From: DASPLX01 sp035627375
Lineage (GTDB): Bacteria; Pseudomonadota; Gammaproteobacteria; Burkholderiales; Burkholderiaceae_D
Reading direction: 5' to 3'
Assembly: GCA_035627375.1 (NCBI GenBank)
Contig: DASPLX010000022.1
Span: 1-28,681 of the forward strand
DNA: 28,681 nucleotides
The notes beneath the pieces are model-generated. The model was not told the origin of the DNA, ran no database searches, and saw only the letters and a list, made by a program, of their open reading frames with translations. Each line of letters opens with the position of its first letter. Positions within the stretch are counted from its first letter, which is position 1. Positions 7,448 through 14,836 of the stretch are shown here, one piece after another. The position numbers and the translations under genes are program-made.

Positions 7448-8233
7448 ATGGCATTCTTGCAAGGCAAAAAAATCCTGATCACGGGTCTCCTGTCGAATCG
7501 TTCCATCGCTTATGGCATCGCCCAGGCGTGCAAGCGCGAAGGCGCCGAACTCGCGTTTACTTATGTCGGCGAGCGCTTCAAGGACCGGATCACCGATTTT
7601 GCGAAGGAATTCGGCAGCGACCTGGTATTCGACTGCGACGTCTCCAGCGACGAACAGATCAATGCCCTGTTCGCCGACCTCGGGAAGTCCTGGGATCACC
7701 TCGACGGCCTCGTGCATTCGATCGGTTTTGCACCGCGCGAAGCAATCGCCGGCGACTTCCTCGACGGCCTGTCGCGCGAAAACTTCCGCATCGCCCATGA
7801 CATTTCCGCCTACAGCTTTCCTGCCATGGCGAAAGCCGCGCTCCCGCTGCTGCACCCGGGCTCGGCTCTGTTGACGCTCACCTACCTTGGCTCACTGCGC
7901 GCCACGCCGAACTACAACACCATGGGCCTGGCGAAAGCCTCGCTCGAAGCCAGCGTGCGCTATCTGGCCGAATCGCTCGGCCCCAAAGGCATCCGCGTCA
8001 ACGGCATTTCGGCCGGACCGATCAAGACCCTGGCGGCATCCGGCATCAAGGATTTCGGCAAGCTGCTCGGCATCGTGGCCGCCAACGCTCCGCTGCGCCG
8101 CAACGTGACGATCGAGGATGTCGGCAACACCGCCGCCTTCCTGCTGTCCGACCTGGCCGGCGGCATTACCAGCGAAATCACCTATGTCGATGGCGGCTTC
8201 TCGCATGTGACGTGCATTCCGGCCGAGGAATAA
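7448..8233 (+). CDS. fabI: Enoyl-[acyl-carrier-protein] reductase (NADH)
   Basis: The enzyme performs the last reduction of each fatty-acid elongation cycle, trans-2-enoyl-ACP to acyl-ACP. The 261-residue protein aligns colinearly with E. coli FabI. It has the atypical short-chain dehydrogenase nucleotide site (ITGLLSNRSIAYGIA), DCDVSSDEQ, the HSIGFAP strand, and catalytic Y156 and K163 in TYLGSLRATPNYNTMGLAKAS. It also has the substrate loop ISAGPIKTLAASGIKDF. A GGAG Shine-Dalgarno sits 6 bases before the ATG. It appears to be a single-gene unit, with its own promoter upstream and a hairpin downstream. Confidence 0.96.
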   Translation: MAFLQGKKILITGLLSNRSIAYGIAQACKREGAELAFTYVGERFKDRITDFAKEFGSDLVFDCDVSSDEQINALFADLGKSWDHLDGLVHSIGFAPREAIAGDFLDGLSRENFRIAHDISAYSFPAMAKAALPLLHPGSALLTLTYLGSLRATPNYNTMGLAKASLEASVRYLAESLGPKGIRVNGISAGPIKTLAASGIKDFGKLLGIVAANAPLRRNVTIEDVGNTAAFLLSDLAGGITSEITYVDGGFSHVTCIPAEE

Positions 8234-8548
8234 TCCCGGAAAACCCGGCTGCGGCGCCATTTTGGCGCCGCAGCAAAATAAACCAACACGAAACCTCTTT
8301 CTCCTGTAGAATGCCGGCTTTGCGTCGTGACATGCGGCGCATCAAGTAGTACATAGCAGCATCGCTAGCATTGACGACAAAGCCCTCCCGCCCCCTGGTG
8401 CCGACCATTTGAGCACCGTCCCGGCGCAAAGCTTTCTGTGCCGAATTCTCTTCGAGTTTTCTCAGTAGTTTCGTTGGTACGCGTTGCATTTCTTGCGTTT
8501 GCGCGAGCCTTCCGGTTTCGCGCCGCGCCCATTTGACGAAAGAAACGA
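8234..8548 (+). other. Gene-free gap before rhlE, likely long mRNA leader
   Basis: These 315 bases hold no credible gene. They contain the fabI hairpin at the left and a -10-like TAGAAT at 8307-8312 without a good -35 (CAACAC at 17 bases). If transcription starts there, rhlE would have a leader of about 230 bases. Long structured leaders are known for cold-regulated DEAD-box helicase genes in several bacteria; no specific element could be assigned here. Confidence 0.35.
8248..8274 (+). terminator. Hairpin after fabI
   Basis: This is a perfect 11-bp stem, GCTGCGGCGCC/GGCGCCGCAGC, with a 5-base ATTTT loop, 14 bases after the fabI stop. On the plus strand the stem is followed by AAAATAAA rather than a T run, so it is not a classic intrinsic terminator. 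It may act with Rho or protect the fabI mRNA 3' end. Confidence 0.5.
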
Positions 8549-9964
8549 ATGTCTTTTGAAGCACTAGGTTTACATCCCTCCATCCTCAAAGCCCTTGCCG
8601 AAGCCGGCTATGCCAAGCCGACGCCGGTGCAGGAGCAAGCCGTCCCGGCGGCGATCAGCGGCAAGGATCTGATGGTGTCCTCGCAAACCGGTTCCGGCAA
8701 GACGGCGGCCTTCATGCTGCCCTCGCTGCACAAGTTCGCCGGCGCCGAGCAAGCGCCCCAAGGCGGCAAGACCCCGAACCAGGAACGCCAGGCCGCCCGC
8801 GCGCGCGGCGAACGCCCGCGTTTCGCGCCGGCCCAACCGAAAATGCTGGTCCTGACCCCGACCCGCGAACTCGCACTGCAAGTCACCTCCGCCACCGAGA
8901 AGTACGGCACCTACATGCGTCGCGTGAAAGCCGTTTCCATCCTCGGCGGCATGCCCTATCCGAAGCAGATGCAACTGCTGTCGCGCAATCCGGAAATCCT
9001 GGTGGCGACGCCGGGCCGCCTGATCGATCACATGGAATCGGGCAAGATCAATTTCTCGCAACTCGAGATCCTGGTGCTCGACGAAGCTGACCGCATGCTG
9101 GATATGGGTTTCATCGACGATATCGAAAAGATCGTCGCGGCGACGCCGGAGACGCGCCAGACCATGCTGTTCTCGGCGACGCTCGACGGCGTGGTCGGCA
9201 ACATGGCCAAGCGCATCACGAAAGACCCGCTCGTGATCCAGATCGCCGGCTCGGCCACCAAGCACGAGAACATCCAGCAGCGCGTGCATTTCGTCGACGA
9301 CCTGTCGCACAAGAACAAGATGCTCGACCACCTGCTGCGCGATGCCTCGATCGACCAGGCCGTGGTGTTCACCGCGACCAAGCGCGACGCCGACATGATC
9401 GCCGACCGTCTGAACATCGCCGGCTTCGCCGCCGCCGCCCTGCATGGCGACATGCACCAGGGTGCGCGCAACCGCACGCTGGCGGCCCTGCGCCGCGGCC
9501 AGGTGCGCGTGCTGGTGGCGACCGACGTCGCGGCACGCGGCATCGACGTGCCGGGCATCACCCACGTGTTCAACTATGACTTGCCGAAATTCCCGGAGGA
9601 TTACGTGCACCGCATCGGCCGCACCGGCCGCGCCGGCCGCAACGGTCTCGCGATTTCGCTGGTCAACCACGCGGAAAGCATCAACGTGAAACGGATCGAG
9701 CGTTTCACCAAGCAATTGATCCCGGTCGACGTGGTCGAAGGCCTGGAGCCGAAGAAGGCGCCGCAGCCGCGCAGCAGCAAGCCGGCCGGCTGGAAGCCGG
9801 GCGCCCACCGCAACGGCGGCAACGGCGGCGGCAACGGCAAGCCGGGCCAGCGCACCTTCAGCAAGCCGGGCGCTCCGCGCCGCGAAGGCGGCTACAAGGA
9901 AGGCGGCTACAAAGGGCCGCGTTCCGGCGGCGACGGCGCCCGCCGCTCGTACGGCGACCGCTGA
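8549..9964 (+). CDS. rhlE: DEAD-box ATP-dependent RNA helicase (RhlE type)
   Basis: The 471-residue protein has all helicase motifs in order. The Q motif is GYAKPTPVQEQA, motif I is SSQTGSGKT, Ia is PTRELALQ, II is VLDEADRMLDMGF and III is FSATLD. Domain 2 has ALHGDMHQGARNRTL, RVLVATDVAARGIDVPGI and HRIGRTGRAGRNG. The C-terminal tail (from about residue 395) is basic and rich in glycine, asparagine and arginine, as expected for an RNA-binding tail. The MSFEALGLHPSILKA start and the tail fit RhlE rather than DbpA or SrmB. An extra basic insert between motifs I and Ia (about residues 65-95) is typical of the betaproteobacterial form. Likely roles are ribosome assembly and cold-dependent RNA remodelling. 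Confidence 0.93.
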   Translation: MSFEALGLHPSILKALAEAGYAKPTPVQEQAVPAAISGKDLMVSSQTGSGKTAAFMLPSLHKFAGAEQAPQGGKTPNQERQAARARGERPRFAPAQPKMLVLTPTRELALQVTSATEKYGTYMRRVKAVSILGGMPYPKQMQLLSRNPEILVATPGRLIDHMESGKINFSQLEILVLDEADRMLDMGFIDDIEKIVAATPETRQTMLFSATLDGVVGNMAKRITKDPLVIQIAGSATKHENIQQRVHFVDDLSHKNKMLDHLLRDASIDQAVVFTATKRDADMIADRLNIAGFAAAALHGDMHQGARNRTLAALRRGQVRVLVATDVAARGIDVPGITHVFNYDLPKFPEDYVHRIGRTGRAGRNGLAISLVNHAESINVKRIERFTKQLIPVDVVEGLEPKKAPQPRSSKPAGWKPGAHRNGGNGGGNGKPGQRTFSKPGAPRREGGYKEGGYKGPRSGGDGARRSYGDR

Positions 9965-10017
9965 TCCTGACCGGCGAACCGGCCGCCAGTCCGGCGCTCG
10001 CCGGCGAGAGTCCGATG

Positions 10018-10055
10018 AAAAAGCCCGCTCCGGCATCGCCGGCGCGGGCTTTTTT
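10018..10055 (+). terminator. Strong bidirectional terminator between rhlE and senA
   Basis: AAGCCCGC (10021-10028) pairs with GCGGGCTT (from 10044) around an inner CCGGC-ATC-GCCGG hairpin. The stem is flanked by AAAAA on the left and TTTTTT on the right. It ends rhlE on the plus strand and, read the other way, senA on the minus strand (stop at 10104). Confidence 0.9.
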
Positions 10056-10103
10056 ACGCGGCCGGGCCGGAACTCATGCCGTCAATGATGAAATGAGTTC
10101 CGA

Positions 10104-11324
10104 TCACCAGGAACAGGTCCTGAACCCGACGAAGATATCGCCGCGATCCGGCATGTAGAAATTGCGGTATTTCGGCGACCGCATGCGCGCCCGGGTCGCG
10201 AACGACGCACCGCGCACCGCCTGGTGGGTCATGAACCACGGCGCGGAATATTCGCGATAGGCATCGGGTTCGAAACCGGCATACGGCTCGAACGGCGTGC
10301 ATGTCCACTCCCACAGATCGCCCCAACGGTATGCCGGGTGACCCGATAGCGCGGCGAATTCCCATTCCGCCTCGGTCGGCAGGCGTCGTTCCGCCCACAT
10401 GCAATACGCCTGCGCCTCGAACAGCGACACATGCCGCACCGGCTCGTGCGGCGGCAAGGTCATCCATTGGCCGAACCGGGCGACGCGCCAGTGCCCGCCG
10501 TCGCGCCGCCAGTAACGCGGCCAATGCCGGCCGTCGGGGGATCCGGCCTGGCGCGCCAGCCAGTCGCGCCCAGCCGCGCTCCAGAACCGCGGATTCCGAT
10601 AGCCGCCGTCGTCGACGAATTCGGTGAACTGCGCATTGGTGACCGGCGACGCATCCATCTCGAACGGCGGCACATAGCACGGGTGCGCCCATTTCTCGTT
10701 GTCGAACACGAAGCCGGCGCCCGGCTTGCAGCCGAGTTCGATCGTGCCGCCGGCGAAACGGATCTCGCCCTGCCCACGCGCCGCGAAGGACGGACGCAGC
10801 AATTCGTGCGGCGCGCCGACACCGAGCGTTTGCAAGGTGTAGGCGAAAGCTTCGCCATGCATGTCTTCGTGCGCCAGCGCGAGGCGATAGGGATAGAGCG
10901 AACGGTCGTCGGCGTCGGCGCGCAGCAGCTTGTCGAGCGCGCGATCGAGCACTTCGCGGCAATAGGTTTTCAAGGCGCCGGCGGACGGCAAGCCGAGCGT
11001 CCAGCGCGCGTCGTGCGGCACGGTGTTCGAATCGAACCAGTCGTCCCCCATGGTCAGCAGGGAAGGACACTGCGCCGCCGAGGGATGGCTGGAGCTCGCC
11101 TCGCGCAGAATGTACCATTCGGCGAACCAGGCGATATGCCCGAGTTCCCAGAGCGGAGGATTGACGATCGCGATGCGCGGAACCTGTTCCGGCCGGTCGA
11201 AACCCGCTTCCGCGAGCCGCTCGAACAGCGCCAGCGTATAATCCCTCGCGTCCCGCAGCGCCGTCGCCAACTCCCTGGGAGAGGCGGTTCGGAAGGTCGG
11301 ATTCGTCGGAGTCGCGGCGAGCAT
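10104..11324 (-). CDS. senA: Selenoneine synthase SenA (EgtB-like non-haem iron enzyme)
   Basis: SenA joins a selenosugar to hercynine by oxidative C-Se bond formation, on the way to selenoneine (family knowledge from Variovorax). The 406-residue protein has an N-terminal DinB-like bundle with the three-histidine iron site of EgtB-type enzymes: H63 in LWELGHIAWF, and H152/H156 in AHEDMHGEAF. The C-terminal FGE-sulfatase-like domain includes FDNEKWAHP, RRLPTEAEWEFA, WEWTCTPF and RSPKYRNFYMPDRGD. It differs from the EgtB at 18919-20178, which has HEQQH, and it diverges from senB with a 36-base gap and near senC, so the SenA assignment rests on both sequence type and context. The ATG at 11322-11324 gives the family's usual length; no strong Shine-Dalgarno is seen. 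Confidence 0.9.
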   Translation of the reverse strand: MLAATPTNPTFRTASPRELATALRDARDYTLALFERLAEAGFDRPEQVPRIAIVNPPLWELGHIAWFAEWYILREASSSHPSAAQCPSLLTMGDDWFDSNTVPHDARWTLGLPSAGALKTYCREVLDRALDKLLRADADDRSLYPYRLALAHEDMHGEAFAYTLQTLGVGAPHELLRPSFAARGQGEIRFAGGTIELGCKPGAGFVFDNEKWAHPCYVPPFEMDASPVTNAQFTEFVDDGGYRNPRFWSAAGRDWLARQAGSPDGRHWPRYWRRDGGHWRVARFGQWMTLPPHEPVRHVSLFEAQAYCMWAERRLPTEAEWEFAALSGHPAYRWGDLWEWTCTPFEPYAGFEPDAYREYSAPWFMTHQAVRGASFATRARMRSPKYRNFYMPDRGDIFVGFRTCSW

Positions 11325-11360
11325 GGATGAGTTGCTGTCTCTCAAGGAATATCGGAAGAC

Positions 11361-12332
11361 GTGGCCAAACCAAAGATTGCCATTATCAGCCCGGCCCTCG
11401 CAAATGCCAACAACGGCAACTGGCAGACCGCCTGGCGCTGGGCGCGCCATCTGCGCGAACGCTATGCGGTCAGCCTGCGCTCGTCGCTGGAGCCGGCCGC
11501 CGGCGCGCCGCCCGATGCGGCGATCGCCCTGCATGCCCGCCGTTCGGCGGCCGCCGTCGCCGCCCTCGCCGCCCAACGCCCCAGCCTGCCGATCGCCGTG
11601 GTACTGACCGGCACCGATCTGTACCGCGACATACGCAGCGATGCCGATGCGCAACGCTCGCTCGAACTCGCTTCCTGCCTGATCGTGCTGCAGGAAGCGG
11701 GGCTCGACGAACTCGCGCCCGCGTGGCGCCGGAAGGCCACGGTGATCCATCAATCCGCTCCCGCGCTGAAACCGCCGGCCCGATCCGGACGGCGCCGCCA
11801 TTTCGACGTCGTCATGATCGGCCATCTGCGCGCGGAAAAGGACCCGGCGACCTTCATGCGCGCCGCCGCCCTGGCCCGCGGCGCCCAGCTGCGCTTCACC
11901 CATGTCGGCGGCGCGCTGGACGAGGAACTCGGCCGGCAAGCGGCGGCTGCCGAACGGACGAATCCGCGCTACCGCTGGCTCGGCGATCAGCCGCACGGCA
12001 AGACGCGGCAGCTTCTCAAACGCGCCGACGCGATGGTAATCTGCTCGCGGATGGAAGGCGGCGCCAACGTCATCATCGAAGCCGTCACCAGCGGCGTGCC
12101 GGTCCTGGCGAGCGACATTTCCGGGAATCGCGGCATGCTCGGCGCCGATTACGCCGGCTACTTTCCCGTCGGGGACGCGGCGGCGCTGGCAGGGCTGATC
12201 GAGCGCGTCGCGAACGACGACGGCTTGCATGCCGAACTGCGCCGGCTATGCGCGGCGCGGATGCCGCTGTTTTCGCCGGAGCGCGAAAAGGCAGCCGTAT
12301 TGCAGTTGGCGGATAATCTCTTACACTCTTGA
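11361..12332 (+). CDS. senB: Selenosugar synthase SenB (GT4-like glycosyltransferase)
   Basis: In the known pathway SenB uses selenophosphate and a UDP-sugar (UDP-GlcNAc) to make a 1-seleno-sugar, the selenium donor for SenA. The 323-residue protein has a GT-B fold. The N-terminal half starts KIAIISPALANANNGNWQTA, the hinge strand is VMIGHLRAEKDPATFMRAAA, and the GT4 E-x7-E motif is E232/E240 in RMEGGANVIIEAVTSGVPVL. The start is GTG with a GGAAGAC purine stretch before it. It is the first gene of a plus-strand unit with senC, 43 bases apart. A generic GT4 enzyme is the alternative, but the flanking senA and selD make SenB much more likely. Confidence 0.9.
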   Translation: MAKPKIAIISPALANANNGNWQTAWRWARHLRERYAVSLRSSLEPAAGAPPDAAIALHARRSAAAVAALAAQRPSLPIAVVLTGTDLYRDIRSDADAQRSLELASCLIVLQEAGLDELAPAWRRKATVIHQSAPALKPPARSGRRRHFDVVMIGHLRAEKDPATFMRAAALARGAQLRFTHVGGALDEELGRQAAAAERTNPRYRWLGDQPHGKTRQLLKRADAMVICSRMEGGANVIIEAVTSGVPVLASDISGNRGMLGADYAGYFPVGDAAALAGLIERVANDDGLHAELRRLCAARMPLFSPEREKAAVLQLADNLLHS

Positions 12333-12375
12333 ACCCGGAACGCTTTCCCCACCGCATTCACCCACGCAAACGACC

Positions 12376-13437
12376 ATGAACGCACCGACAGAACTCGACA
12401 ACATCAAACTCACTTCCTTCTCGCACGGCGGTGGCTGCGGCTGCAAGATCGCTCCCGGCATCCTGTCCGAAATCCTGAAGAAATCGAGCGGCTTCCCGGT
12501 GCCGATGGAATTGATGGTCGGCATCGAGACCGCCGACGACGCCGCCGTCTACAAGCTCAACGACGAACAGGCGCTGATCGCGACCACCGATTTCTTCATG
12601 CCGATCGTCGACGACCCCTACGATTTCGGCCGCATCGCGGCCACCAACGCGATTTCCGACGTCTACGCGATGGGCGGCACGCCGATCATGGCGCTGGCAT
12701 TGGTCGGCATGCCGATCAACAAGCTGCCGATCGACGTCATCGGCAAGATCATCCAGGGCGGCGAGTCGATCTGCGCGGAAGCCGGCATTCCGATCGCCGG
12801 CGGCCATACGATCGATTCGGTCGAGCCGATCTACGGCCTGGTCGTGATGGGACTGGTTCATCCGTCCAAGGTCAAGCGCAACGCCGATGCCCGGCCCGGC
12901 GACAAGCTAATCCTCGGCAAACCGCTCGGCGTCGGCATCCTGTCCGCCGCGCTCAAGAAGAATGCGCTCGACGCCGCCGGCTATGCCGCCATGATCGAGA
13001 ACACCACCAAGCTCAACAAGCCCGGCAAGCTCTTGTCCGACCTGCCCGGCGTGCATGCGCTGACCGACGTCACCGGCTTCGGCCTGCTCGGCCATCTGCT
13101 CGAACTGGCGCGCGGCGCGCAACTGACCGCCCGGCTGGACATGGCGAAGATTCCGCTGCTGCCCGGCGTGGCCCAACTGGCGGAACAAGGCTTCGTGACC
13201 GGCGCCTCCGGCCGCAATTGGGCCGGCTATGGCCACGACGTCGCGCTGGCCGCCGCGGTCTCCCCGGTCCAGCAGATGCTGCTGACCGATCCGCAAACCT
13301 CGGGCGGCCTGCTGGTATCGTGCAGCCCCGACGCGGCCGACGAGGTGCTCGCCGTCTTCAAACGCGAAGGCTTCGCGCACGCCGCAGTGATCGGCGAGAT
13401 GGCGGCCGGCCCGGCGCGCGTCGACGTCGCGGCATGA
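12376..13437 (+). CDS. senC: Selenide, water dikinase / selenophosphate synthetase (SelD/SenC)
   Basis: The enzyme makes selenophosphate from selenide and ATP. The 353-residue protein aligns with E. coli SelD throughout. The N-terminal catalytic loop is FSHGGGCGCKIAPG with C21 and K24, equivalent to C17 and K20. ATP/Mg residues lie in ETADDAAVY, TTDFFMPIVDDPYDFGRIAATNAISDVYAMGG and AGGHTIDS, and the C-terminal domain has DVTGFGLLGHLLE and DPQTSGGLL. The residue at the usual Sec/Cys site is cysteine, so it is not itself a selenoprotein. Position after senB makes it SenC, the dedicated selenophosphate source for selenoneine. No selA, selB or mnmH is in the window, so whether it also serves other selenium uses cannot be seen. 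The ATG at 12376 fits the family; longer in-frame starts would run into senB. Confidence 0.95.
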   Translation: MNAPTELDNIKLTSFSHGGGCGCKIAPGILSEILKKSSGFPVPMELMVGIETADDAAVYKLNDEQALIATTDFFMPIVDDPYDFGRIAATNAISDVYAMGGTPIMALALVGMPINKLPIDVIGKIIQGGESICAEAGIPIAGGHTIDSVEPIYGLVVMGLVHPSKVKRNADARPGDKLILGKPLGVGILSAALKKNALDAAGYAAMIENTTKLNKPGKLLSDLPGVHALTDVTGFGLLGHLLELARGAQLTARLDMAKIPLLPGVAQLAEQGFVTGASGRNWAGYGHDVALAAAVSPVQQMLLTDPQTSGGLLVSCSPDAADEVLAVFKREGFAHAAVIGEMAAGPARVDVAA

Positions 13438-13478
13438 TCGGCAGGAATCGGCCAGACATCCGACACGGGAGGCGCAGC

Positions 13479-14084
13479 ATGGCGACGATGGACCCGCGCA
13501 TCGACGAGTACATCGCGAAATCGGCCGAGTTCGCCCGGCCGATCCTGACCCACTTGCGGGAGACGGTGCATGCCGCGTGCCCCGAGGTCGAGGAAACCAT
13601 GAAATGGAGCATGCCCCACTTCGTGTACCACGGCATCCTGTGCAACATGGCGGCGTTCAAGGCGCACTGCTCCTTCGGTTTCTGGAAAGGCGAACTGATC
13701 CTGCCCAAGGACGATCCGAAGGCCGAGCAGGCGATGGGCCAGTTCGGCCGCATCACTGCGCTCTCCGACCTGCCGCCGAAGCGGACGCTGACCGCCTATA
13801 TCAAGCAGGCGATGATGCTCAACCAGGACGGCGTGAAAGCGCCGTCGCGCGAAAAGCCGAAAGTCCGCAAGGAAGTGACCGCGCCGGACGATTTGCTCGC
13901 CGCATTGAAGAGGCAAAAGGGCGCGCTCGCCAATTTCGAAGGATTCAGCCCCAGCGCCAAGCGGGAATACGTGGAGTGGCTGGAGGAAGCCAAGACCGAG
14001 GCCACCCGGAACAAGCGATTGGCGACGGCGGTGGAATGGATCGCCGAAGGCAAGCATCGGCACTGGAAATACATGAAGTGCTGA
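13479..14084 (+). CDS. DUF1801 / YdeI-OmdA-like protein
   Basis: The 201-residue protein has the DUF1801 core (residues about 5-110), with ETMKWSMPHFVYHGILCNMAAFKAHCSFGFWKG. The YdeI/OmdA-type C-terminal extension includes SPSAKREYVEWLEEAKTEATRNKRLATAVEWIAEGK. The molecular function is not established in the family. The ATG at 13479 is chosen because a strong GGGAGG Shine-Dalgarno precedes it. It follows senC by 41 bases on the same strand and may be cotranscribed, but its own strong ribosome binding site and lack of a known selenium role leave a functional link open. Confidence 0.85.
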   Translation: MATMDPRIDEYIAKSAEFARPILTHLRETVHAACPEVEETMKWSMPHFVYHGILCNMAAFKAHCSFGFWKGELILPKDDPKAEQAMGQFGRITALSDLPPKRTLTAYIKQAMMLNQDGVKAPSREKPKVRKEVTAPDDLLAALKRQKGALANFEGFSPSAKREYVEWLEEAKTEATRNKRLATAVEWIAEGKHRHWKYMKC

Positions 14085-14087
14085 AAG

Positions 14088-14119
14088 CAAAAAGGGAATG
14101 AACCACGTTCATTCCCTGT
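14088..14119 (-). terminator. Terminator of the DUF2059 gene (shared with DUF1801)
   Basis: This is a perfect 10-bp stem, AGGGAATGAA/TTCATTCCCT (14093-14117), with a 5-base loop. Read on the minus strand it is followed by TTTTTGC, a good intrinsic terminator for the gene at 14151-14693. On the plus strand only GTTT follows, so it may also slow transcription leaving the DUF1801 gene. Confidence 0.75.
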
Positions 14120-14150
14120 TTCATTCCGGGGACGGAAACCGTATCCCCGC

Positions 14151-14693
14151 TTACTGCTTCGACGACTTGCCGTTGTCCTTCGCCGCCAGCGTCTGCTTGT
14201 ATTCCGCGGCGCTTTGCTGCGCGACATCGCGCAGCTTCTTCATCAGCGGCGTGAAGCGCTGCTGGGTGGCCAGCATCGACTTCTGCATCACCATCGGCAT
14301 CTTCTCGACGAAGGCCTTGCCGGCCGGACTGGCATAGAACGCGATGAGGCCATCGATCTCTTCCTGGGTGAAGCTTTCGCCGTAGATCTGGACATACATC
14401 TCGCGCATGTTCTTCCAGCTCATCTCGTCCTTGACGACCGCCATGCTCTTGGCGACGAAGGACGCGATGAAGGCGTTCGCCTTTTCCTTTTCCGCCGGCG
14501 CCAGTTTGTGCAGTTCCAGGCCCTGCTCCATCATGGACTTCATCCTGCCCTCCATTTGCGGAGCGATGCTCTCGACCATATTCTGGCTCTTGGTGATGGT
14601 CATCAGCTTCTCGATCGACTCGGCGCTCGGCGCGGCGGCATGGGCGAAAACGGGAAGGACGGCCAGGGAAAGGGTAATCAACAGTTTTTTCAT
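14151..14693 (-). CDS. Secreted DUF2059 domain protein
   Basis: The 180-residue protein starts MKKLLITLSLAVLPVFAHAA, a clear Sec signal peptide cleaved near HAA. The mature part is helical and contains the DUF2059 pattern: a first helix SIEKLMTITKSQNMVES, and near residues 110-140 YGESFTQEEIDGLIAFYASPAGKAFVEKMP, which is the hallmark of the family. A lysine-rich tail ends the protein. The function is unknown; it probably acts in the periplasm. The ATG at 14693 is chosen for the signal peptide; a start further upstream would add about 60 residues that cross the hairpin at 14782-14811 and hide the signal sequence. Confidence 0.88.
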   Translation of the reverse strand: MKKLLITLSLAVLPVFAHAAAPSAESIEKLMTITKSQNMVESIAPQMEGRMKSMMEQGLELHKLAPAEKEKANAFIASFVAKSMAVVKDEMSWKNMREMYVQIYGESFTQEEIDGLIAFYASPAGKAFVEKMPMVMQKSMLATQQRFTPLMKKLRDVAQQSAAEYKQTLAAKDNGKSSKQ

Positions 14694-14781
14694 GGTGTCT
14701 TGTTGTAGCCAAAGCAAAATTGCCGGACAGATCATACTGGAAGCTCTGCCGGCAAACCATCCCTCGCATATGGGAGGGATA

Positions 14782-14811
14782 GAAAAAAAGCCAGTCCGAA
14801 GACTGGCTTTC
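14782..14811 (-). terminator. Intrinsic terminator of the prolyl oligopeptidase gene
   Basis: On the minus strand AAAGCCAGTC and GACTGGCTTT form a perfect 10-bp stem closed by a stable TTCG tetraloop. It is followed by a run of seven T. It lies 26 bases after the stop of the gene at 14837-16936. Confidence 0.92.
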
Positions 14812-14836
14812 GAGGGGGCGCAAGCGGCGCGATCCC

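Noticed and set aside
8570..10036. A 488-codon minus-strand frame
   Set aside because: It is antisense to rhlE, whose helicase motifs are all present on the plus strand.
10104..12230. A 708-codon minus-strand frame that would extend SenA far upstream
   Set aside because: The extra 300 residues are the antisense of senB, have no family character and would cross the divergent senB start. The normal SenA length begins at 11324.
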